Shown: piece by piece, positions 56,721 to 64,000 of the stretch
Numbering within the stretch: position 1 is the stretch's first letter
Layout: the number at the start of each line of letters is the position of its first letter
Assembly: GCA_010671905.1 (NCBI GenBank)
Contig: JAAHII010000001.1
Coordinates: forward strand, 5,146,001-5,210,000
From: Leptolyngbya sp. SIOISBB
Lineage (GTDB): Bacteria > Cyanobacteriota > Cyanobacteriia > Phormidesmidales > Phormidesmidaceae
Reading direction: 5' to 3'
DNA length: 64,000 nucleotides
Position numbers and translations under genes: made by a program
The notes under the pieces: generated by a model
Told to the model about the DNA's origin: nothing
What the model saw: only the letters and a program-made list of their open reading frames with translations
The model's database searches: none

Positions 56721-56996
56721 TTAAGCACTTTCTTGCAGGCAATCGGATTCAAGCTGCTCGAATCCGGAGTGATTGAGTACTAAGCCTTGAGACAGAACAG
56801 CAATTTTCGACTGCGTTACTGTGCTCATCGATTCCATAAAAACCGGCGCTGCTAAAGAGCAAGCTGACCAATTACCTCGGACAGAAACGTTGAGCTGACC
56901 ACAATGGCCTCCTCGTCGGCCCGCCAGCGTAAAGTGGCGGCAACGCTGACAACAAGAAACACCCAACTCAGAAGCGTCCATTTCAAAATTATCCAT
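56721..56996 (-). CDS. Small cysteine-rich protein
   Basis: 91 residues. A cluster CCQRCRHF, GGHCGQLNVSVRGNWSACSL gives five cysteines in zinc-ribbon-like spacing, followed by a short variable tail. I recall similar small proteins in cyanobacteria without known function. ATG 56996 (MDNFEMDASELGVS) was chosen; upstream Met codons at 57002 and 57074 are in frame but not supported. Confidence 0.6.
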   Translation of the reverse strand: MDNFEMDASELGVSCCQRCRHFTLAGRRGGHCGQLNVSVRGNWSACSLAAPVFMESMSTVTQSKIAVLSQGLVLNHSGFEQLESDCLQESA

Positions 56997-57632
56997 AAAC
57001 ATATGATGCCCATTGTCTCTAATGGAATACTCTTCTTTTCTCAAATAAAAAAATGGAAAAGCTAAGCATAGCAATTACTTGGAGGTTTCTTTCCCTCTCC
57101 AGGCAGTTTATATTCTCTTTATGTTTACTTAAAAAATCTGTAATCGGCCTTTTTAGAGGTAAAAGGCTTTTTAATTGATTTCATATAACTTGGGATCGAG
57201 TATTAGAGAGCACAGAAATAATCGATAACCCGTAATTCAATGTCATTGTCAATCCGCAATTCCCCTGTATTGAGGAGCGAGATGGGGAGTTGAATTCTTG
57301 CCTATCCTGAAAAAGTCAGGGAGTTCTTTGCGGTCAACAGTTGCTTAAGCACAGAGGAAGTGGCGGATCTAAAGTCATCTAAAATCAATGTCGTCATGAC
57401 ACATTTGATTAGCCGTATACTGCCGGATGGCAGCGGCGTACCGACAATTTTGTCAGAAGCTTAGGCAGCTCTTTTCTGAAGTTTTTTCAGCCCATAGATT
57501 CGGAAATTTCGCCTGAATATTATGCGGACGGTATTTCTACTAATGGCATAGCATGCCAATTAATCACCCTGCAGTGTTAGGAGACACCAATGCAGGGGAT
57601 AACTTCAAACCTGTGAGACACGAACGCGATGC
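56997..57632. other. AT-rich gene-free stretch
   Basis: About 630 bases with no supported gene. One weak hairpin plus T-run (GCCTTTT...AAAAGGCTTTTT, 57147-57172) could end plus-strand transcription. The stretch is AT-richer than its neighbours. Confidence 0.4.
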
Positions 57633-58205
57633 TTAACTGTGTCGATTTTGCGTTTGCGGTGTATACCACTGATGGGCAATGCAAATGGCACAAACCCCCC
57701 AGCGCTTGACCTCTTGTGACGGGCAAGGACTGCCACAGCGAGGACAAAGGCTTTGACTAGCGAGCTGTGTGCGCTTTAGATCAGCCCATTGTTGAAACGC
57801 ATCACTCGTCGTTGGCGAACACCTAGTCGCTCGCGCTTGAGGCAAAGCCGCCCAACTAGGATGCTCAGCCAGGGTTGGCCGCCTCGTCGGTGTTGATCGC
57901 TGTGATGTGCGAGGCCAATTAGCGGCCGCGAAGTGCAAGTCTTGAATCGTGGTTTGGGTTTCAGGCAGCGATTCGTGCAGCTTTTGCAAAATCCGCGATC
58001 GCTCAAAGGTCAAGGTCTGTGACCAAGCAGCGCTAGATACCGACACCTGTAAAACTCGGCGGTGAATTTTGGTTGGACGACTGTGCTGAGCAACGGCATC
58101 ACCAACGAGCTGCGGCCACACAGCCAATACCCGGCGCAAGCTCGCATTGGCTTGCCATTGCGGCGATCGCTCCAGGGTTTGCATGAGAGTCTGAATTGAC
58201 TGCAT
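57633..58205 (-). CDS. DUF721 / DciA-like protein with C-terminal zinc motif
   Basis: 190 residues. The N-terminal domain (WQANASLRRVLAVWPQLVGD, RRVLQVSVSSAAWSQTLTFE) is DUF721, the family of DciA, the ancestral loader of the DnaB replicative helicase. A Thr/Arg-rich linker leads to a C-terminal CPRCGSPCPSQEVKRWGVC AIC motif that probably binds zinc. This C-terminal addition is seen in cyanobacterial members as far as I recall. Confidence 0.75.
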   Translation of the reverse strand: MQSIQTLMQTLERSPQWQANASLRRVLAVWPQLVGDAVAQHSRPTKIHRRVLQVSVSSAAWSQTLTFERSRILQKLHESLPETQTTIQDLHFAAANWPRTSQRSTPTRRPTLAEHPSWAALPQARATRCSPTTSDAFQQWADLKRTQLASQSLCPRCGSPCPSQEVKRWGVCAICIAHQWYTPQTQNRHS

Positions 58206-58534
58206 GGGGCTTTAGGTAAATTGGCTAGTTATAGGTGCCGACAAACGTTGTGCGGGTCATGAAGGGTAAATGTTGTCTGGTTCTCAGCTTTTAGACGATC
58301 AACGCCATCGCTGGAGATTTCTTACCTGAGTCACCCCTAAATATAGAGATTTTCACGGAGAATGGCCAAATTTTCTTTGACAAACTTGCTCACTTTTCGG
58401 CAGACATTGTTATAACTAGATGCGAGTTTCCTTAGGTGATCGCAAAATTGCGAGCTCTGCGGTTCAACTCTGAGTCTGAGCTGTATCTAGTTTCAGACTG
58501 TCATGCTTACTTAGATCCCTTGTGAGGCAAGCCC
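58206..58534. promoter_or_regulatory. Divergent promoter region
   Basis: 329 bases between the divergent DUF721 and SPOR-domain genes. It must hold both promoters; no box or hairpin could be assigned. Confidence 0.4.
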
Positions 58535-59836
58535 ATGCCCCCGTCTACTACGCCCCAGCAGTCAAACTTTGCTGTGAATAGTGCTCAAAATGCATTGGTA
58601 GAAGGATTGCAACCGGCACTCAGAAGCACCCTATCGAGCCTGAACATCAACCTCGATTATGAGCTGGCTCGGTACCGCTACGCCAAGCAAGGAGAGGCCC
58701 CGTCAGGGGTGCCGCCGACTCAATTTCGGTCTCGCCGCAAGTCGTCGCTCGATCTCATCAACGTCCCGCCATCGTCTCCTGCGGCTCGTCCTGGAGCGAT
58801 GCCTCCCCCCCCACCGCCCAATCCTCGGCTCCAGCACATTGAGTCGCCCCCTGGCATGCCTGAGTCCACCTCAGAAGTGGCAGCATTGAGAAGCGCGCTC
58901 GTCCCCCAGTCAACCACCGCTCAGGCAGGGTACATGGCCGCTTCTGAAGCTGCATTACAAGATTTCGGAAGCGGTTCATCCTTTTCAGAGGTGGCTCCAA
59001 CTCGGGCATCCCGACGTCGAACAAATCAGTGGCTGACCCCTTTGGGGCTCGGAGCACTGCTGCTGCTTTTAGTTTCCAGTGCCGGGCTAGGCTTTTTGCT
59101 CGTTAATCCGACTGCTGCCAGCAATTTGTTTCAACAAACACCGTTGGCACGCTTTTTTCCCTCTGAAGAGGCTGAAGAAGACGTGACGGCTGATGGTGAA
59201 GTTCTAGAGGAAGAAATTGCTGCGACTGCACTTGAAGAACCGTCTTTGACTCCCTTAAGCCCTGATTTGTCCCAGCGTGAGTTTTCTGATTTGGAGCTTA
59301 ACAATCTCAGTAATTTGCCCTCTAGCTCAGCGTCACTGCCGGAGGCAACGGCACTTCAGAATTTGCCAGCTGGTCAGGCCGAGCGTCTAGAAGGTGAGCG
59401 AGCCTCGGTAGCTAGCCGTGAAACCGTTGGGACCCCACAACGGGTTAACCAAATACCGACGACGACAACACCAGCCCCTCAGCCGGCGGCTCCGGTGTAT
59501 CAGGAGCCAACTCCTACATTGTCAGTAGAGCAAGCGACTCAGCCCGCCCCACCAGTTGAGTCGCGGACCCAACCAACGCCACCGGCAGTTTCAGCTACGC
59601 CCGCAACCAGCGATACAGCGAGTCCAGCGCCCCAGAGTGCTTACTATGTGGTGACGGACTACACCGGTGATCCATCCCTTGATGATGCGAGAACCGTCGT
59701 CCAGGATGCCTACGTGCGGAACTTTGATATGGGTGCTCGCATTCAGCTGGGAGCCTTTAGCAATCAGGAAGGGGCTGCAGAACTCACCGAAACCCTTCGA
59801 GATCAGGGCATTGAGGCCGAAATTTACGAGCCTTAA
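58535..59836 (+). CDS. SPOR-like domain membrane protein
   Basis: 433 residues: a cytoplasmic Pro-rich N-terminus (to about 165), one membrane helix (LTPLGLGALLLLLVSSAGLG), a long Glu/Pro/Thr-rich periplasmic linker and a C-terminal SPOR-type domain (YYVVTDYTGDPSLDDARTVV, ARIQLGAFSNQEGAAELTET). SPOR domains bind denuded glycan at division sites, suggesting a role in cell division. Confidence 0.8.
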   Translation: MPPSTTPQQSNFAVNSAQNALVEGLQPALRSTLSSLNINLDYELARYRYAKQGEAPSGVPPTQFRSRRKSSLDLINVPPSSPAARPGAMPPPPPPNPRLQHIESPPGMPESTSEVAALRSALVPQSTTAQAGYMAASEAALQDFGSGSSFSEVAPTRASRRRTNQWLTPLGLGALLLLLVSSAGLGFLLVNPTAASNLFQQTPLARFFPSEEAEEDVTADGEVLEEEIAATALEEPSLTPLSPDLSQREFSDLELNNLSNLPSSSASLPEATALQNLPAGQAERLEGERASVASRETVGTPQRVNQIPTTTTPAPQPAAPVYQEPTPTLSVEQATQPAPPVESRTQPTPPAVSATPATSDTASPAPQSAYYVVTDYTGDPSLDDARTVVQDAYVRNFDMGARIQLGAFSNQEGAAELTETLRDQGIEAEIYEP

Positions 59837-60182
59837 TGTCAAGCACGACACTCCAAACTTGAAGTTTGATCGATCGCGAGTCAGAGTAAGTGGGTGAACT
59901 AGACAACCCATCGGTGCGCCAGTCCTTCATCGTCCCCCAAAAGACAATTGGACATCGGGTGTTGCTGAAATGAGGGAGGAACAGATCTCTGGTGGCGATA
60001 GCCTGCTCCCAATGATTCATCCCAGAAATCAGCAACGCCGGACATCACAAGTGTCCTCCAATTGCTCATCGAAGCAGTGAGTAACAAGCTTCTGACTTCA
60101 ACTGAAGTATTCAGTGATTTTGGATCGAGACCACGATCCAGGCTATTCAATCGCGAAACTGTCAGATACTATAGATAAGCAC
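59837..60182. other. Intergenic region with an 82-bp MITE
   Basis: There is no gene. The middle is occupied by the miniature element described at 59958-60039. The tRNA-Leu promoter must lie in the last 60 bases. Confidence 0.5.
59958..60039. mobile_element. 82-bp MITE with TIRs and target duplication
   Basis: Left end GGTGTTGCTGAA and right end ATCAGCAACGCC (inverse GGCGTTGCTGAT) form terminal inverted repeats. The right end also has ATTCAT seven bases inside, as in the larger element at 60653. GGACATCG (59950-59957) and GGACATCA (60040-60047) flank it as an 8-base target duplication with one change. It is too short to encode anything. Confidence 0.7.
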
Positions 60183-60265
60183 GCGGATGTGGCGGAATTG
60201 GTAGACGCGCTAGATTTAGGTTCTAGTGTCCTTGTGACGTGAAGGTTCAAGTCCTTTCATCCGCA
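60183..60265 (+). tRNA. tRNA-Leu (anticodon TAG)
   Basis: An 83-nt class II tRNA. Acceptor GCGGATG pairs with CATCCGC; anticodon stem CTAGA/TCTAG with loop TTTAGGT gives TAG (leucine, CTA codon). A variable arm TGTCCTTGTGACG and T loop GGTTCAAGTCC follow. Discriminator A; CCA not encoded. Confidence 0.95.
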
Positions 60266-60652
60266 TTCTAAATGCCTCTTATCTCAGGGGTTTTAGTATG
60301 CATGCTTTCAACGTTTGTGCCTAAGTTTATTAGGCCAACGTCGCAATCGCGCTTAACTTCACTGCGGTTGTCTCGAAAGCTTTAGTGCTTACATCAAACT
60401 GACACTGCTGGTCATGGGCCTGCACGAAGTTGTCAGGCCACTACTAGAGGTGCGATCGATACTTTTTGGCGACTATCAGCGATCCCCTCTTGAAAGCCGT
60501 ATCCAGCGCCAAGACAGCATCAGTGAGTCATCCTAGAGTGGCAGTTGAGAGGCCTGCCAAGAGGGTCTTGATGATTTTGGCCATGTTTTAGCCATGAGTC
60601 GAGTACGCGGGTTATAAGCCCGTACAGCACTGATGCCGTTTGAGACTTGGCG
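60266..60652. other. Gene-free stretch between tRNA-Leu and the mobile element
   Basis: Nothing supported. It ends in ACTTGGCG (60645-60652), the left copy of the target duplication of the next element. Confidence 0.4.
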
Positions 60653-61980
<1,328 letters not shown>

Positions 61981-62412
61981 ACTTGGCGATTTGGCAGAGT
62001 TGCTTGCTGCCGACCCGATCATGCTGACTGAATAGATTTCGTCGCCACGCGACCAGTACTCAATCAGTCACCCAGGTCTACTTGCGGGGTACTGGTTCAT
62101 CAAAAGCTCACATTCAGCGTTGAGTCTTTTTCCTGATTTGTCATTTTCAGTTCAGAAAACAGAATCAAGAAGCGGCTGCGACGGGCCTGTTTTCCGTCTT
62201 GCCCCAACTTGATGAAGACTGACGCAGTTGCATCCGATTCTGCCTCCCGGCCTAGCTGGGTGGCATCGGACAACATCGCCCTAGATGGGTGATACAGAGG
62301 CCGAATGCGTCGGTTCTGTTCATCAAAACCTTTGTTTACCTGAACGAGCGATCGCGCTGGCCTGCAGCGATCGCTCGTAGCCATCCCTACCCTTGAGTTG
62401 TGAGTGCATCCT

Positions 62413-64000
62413 GTGAATAACCAATCTCCTTCTAGTCGCTGGTCTCCCCTTGCTGACTACGCCCTAATGCTCGGGTCTGGGGTCGGCGCCGTGGCCTCTC
62501 TAGCGACACAAAATGCCGCGGTCGCGACGGTGCCCATGACAGCACTGGTGGCCATGGGTCTATTGAATCGGCGACGAGTTGAACAACTGGTTAAGCGCAA
62601 TAATGGCGCGATCGCAGACTTAAAAGGGCAATTCTTTTCCGAGGTCTCAGTCTTGACCGAACAAGTTTCGGCCCTGCCCTCGCCCGAAGCTATTACTCAG
62701 TTACAGCGATCGGCGATGGCCTATACCGATCGCAACATTACCCACTGCATAGAATCGCTCGACCGAACCGAGCGCGATCTCAATCAACGCCTTGATACTT
62801 TGGCCTCTCCTGACCTGAGCGGCCTCCATCAAGAAACAGCGGCCCTGCGAGACCAATACATTGAGATGTGTACTTCGGTCAGCAATCTCAGCAAACAAGT
62901 TGAGCGCTTGTCACACCTCCCCCGCATGGAAGCCACTGAAACTGACGTTTCCCAACTCAAAACCGAAGTCATGCAGTTGCGGGTCAGCTTAGAAAGTGTC
63001 GGCAGCGAAAGTAAAACGGCCCAGGCCACATTGCAAGATGCGGTGCGGCATTTAGATCGCCGGCTGCGCCAAATGCCCAATGGAGCTGACCCCAATATGC
63101 TGAAAGGGGAAGTGCGAGAACTGATTAAAGCCGTCTCTGACTTGGTACCCCGAAGAGACTTCTTGGCGCTCGCAGAAAAGTTAAAAATCGTGCAAGAAAG
63201 CCAGGAAACCTTGCGCCAGACCCTCGACCACCTGCGCTCTACACCGGAAGCGACGGCCAACGACCAAGTGTGTCTCATGCCCTCGGCCCGCAACGAGATG
63301 CAGCAGTTCCAAGCAGATTTGGTCACGCTCTCCTCCGGGCTGCAGCAGGTGGAATCGCGGTTGGAAGACATTGCTGTCCCGTTTGATATCACCACCGAGA
63401 TTCGCGGTACGACAGCCACGTATTTGAGCGGCTTGCAATGGCAGTTGTCCATGCTAGAGCAGCAGACGCAAGATTTAATGGACAAGCAACAGGCTTGGGC
63501 GGCGCAACCCCAGCAGCACTTACCAGAGGCCACGTCACGACCCTCTGGCACGTATTCTCCTGAAAATAAGCACCAGTGTGAATGGCTCATGGCACTGCAG
63601 GGACGGTCAACCGAGTCAGGTTGGTCAGCCATTGACCAAGCCCTCTTCCGGGCTTTGGATGAAGTCTCGGAGCGGTTGGTGCTCGTGTGGCCTTGGGCAT
63701 CGACCCTGGAGTTAGACCAACGTTTGGTCGAGCGCTTTGCCGAGTTGCTAGCTGGGGGGTGTCGGTTAGACATTGGCTGGTGTCATCCCGGCGATCGCCA
63801 TCAGGGGCGGTTGCTCAAATCCATTGCTCAGCAGTGGCGTCTCACCACAGCACAGCGGCGGCTCCTCAAATCAACGCTAAATCTGCTGTTGCCCCTGAAA
63901 CAAAAATATCCTGATCGCTTTTCCTTCAAGATCTTAGGCACCAAAGAGCAGTTCATTATCTGCGATCAGCAGTACGCCATGGTGGGGCTACAGTCGCTAC
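62413..64000 (+). CDS. Long coiled-coil protein, 3' end outside the window
   Basis: An open frame from GTG 62413 to the window edge, 529 codons. The N-terminus has a small hydrophobic hairpin (YALMLGSGVGAVASLATQNA, VPMTALVAMGLLNRRRVEQL), then about 300 residues of heptad-like coiled coil (LKTEVMQLRVSLESVGSESK, LRQTLDHLRSTPEA). A globular region follows (ALFRALDEVSERLVLVWPWA, GGCRLDIGWCHPGDRHQGRL, FSFKILGTKEQFIICDQQYA), reminiscent of phospholipase-D-like folds, though no HKD motif is visible in the part seen. Probably membrane-linked. Confidence 0.7.
   Translation, partial: MNNQSPSSRWSPLADYALMLGSGVGAVASLATQNAAVATVPMTALVAMGLLNRRRVEQLVKRNNGAIADLKGQFFSEVSVLTEQVSALPSPEAITQLQRSAMAYTDRNITHCIESLDRTERDLNQRLDTLASPDLSGLHQETAALRDQYIEMCTSVSNLSKQVERLSHLPRMEATETDVSQLKTEVMQLRVSLESVGSESKTAQATLQDAVRHLDRRLRQMPNGADPNMLKGEVRELIKAVSDLVPRRDFLALAEKLKIVQESQETLRQTLDHLRSTPEATANDQVCLMPSARNEMQQFQADLVTLSSGLQQVESRLEDIAVPFDITTEIRGTTATYLSGLQWQLSMLEQQTQDLMDKQQAWAAQPQQHLPEATSRPSGTYSPENKHQCEWLMALQGRSTESGWSAIDQALFRALDEVSERLVLVWPWASTLELDQRLVERFAELLAGGCRLDIGWCHPGDRHQGRLLKSIAQQWRLTTAQRRLLKSTLNLLLPLKQKYPDRFSFKILGTKEQFIICDQQYAMVGLQSL

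Noticed and set aside
62829-63773. A 314-codon minus-strand open frame
   Set aside because: It is antisense to the coiled-coil gene, Ser/Cys/Trp-rich and without family features.

Overview
The window comes from a cyanobacterium. It carries the photosystem II genes psbB (CP47), psbT and psbM, the Mg-chelatase gene chlI, menB, a plant-type ferredoxin and a c6-like cytochrome, and the palindrome GCGATCGC (HIP1) recurs throughout. A hetZ-patU-like pair points to a filamentous lineage, but nothing here shows whether the organism makes heterocysts.

Region 1 (1-7.0 kb) is a decaying accessory island next to the 3' end of glmS. It holds two MntA/HepT toxin-antitoxin modules (the second with a truncated HepT), a HicB/HicA-like pair, two Uma2 nucleases (one dead), a large NACHT NTPase and two unrecognised gene remnants full of stops. 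Region 2 (7-21 kb) is mixed housekeeping and regulation: a degenerate receiver-LuxR protein beside a catalytically dead HtrA-like protein, a Kelch lipoprotein, a TPM-domain protein, a beta-hydroxyacid dehydrogenase facing a LysR regulator, a CDC48-like AAA+ ATPase, an ArsC-like reductase and a DUF2252 protein. Region 3 (21-28 kb) is a duplicated module: two secreted beta-propellers, each facing its own LysR gene across a conserved non-coding element. One copy also carries a cytochrome P460-like and a laminin-G/DUF1349-like secreted protein.

Region 4 (28-43 kb) includes a SUKH-like protein, a frameshifted unknown gene, a membrane-anchored class A beta-lactamase-like protein, an RNA methyltransferase, SIMPL, S4 and RRM proteins, a hemerythrin, chlI-ruvC (ruvC frameshifted), and a 1508-residue GAF/PAS/GGDEF/EAL protein followed by a c-type cytochrome. 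Region 5 (43-60 kb) has patU-hetZ, tRNA-Val, nrdR, psbT-psbB facing ferredoxin and psbM, a CbbY-like phosphatase, exonuclease III, menB, a DUF721/DciA-like protein and a SPOR protein.

Region 6 (60-64 kb) has tRNA-Leu and two elements sharing one terminal inverted repeat family and 8-bp target duplications. The larger carries an IS110 transposase broken by a stop. The window ends inside a long coiled-coil protein. Several genes, including core genes (glmS, ruvC), carry single stops or one-base indels. Some may be sequence errors, while the accessory remnants look like true decay.
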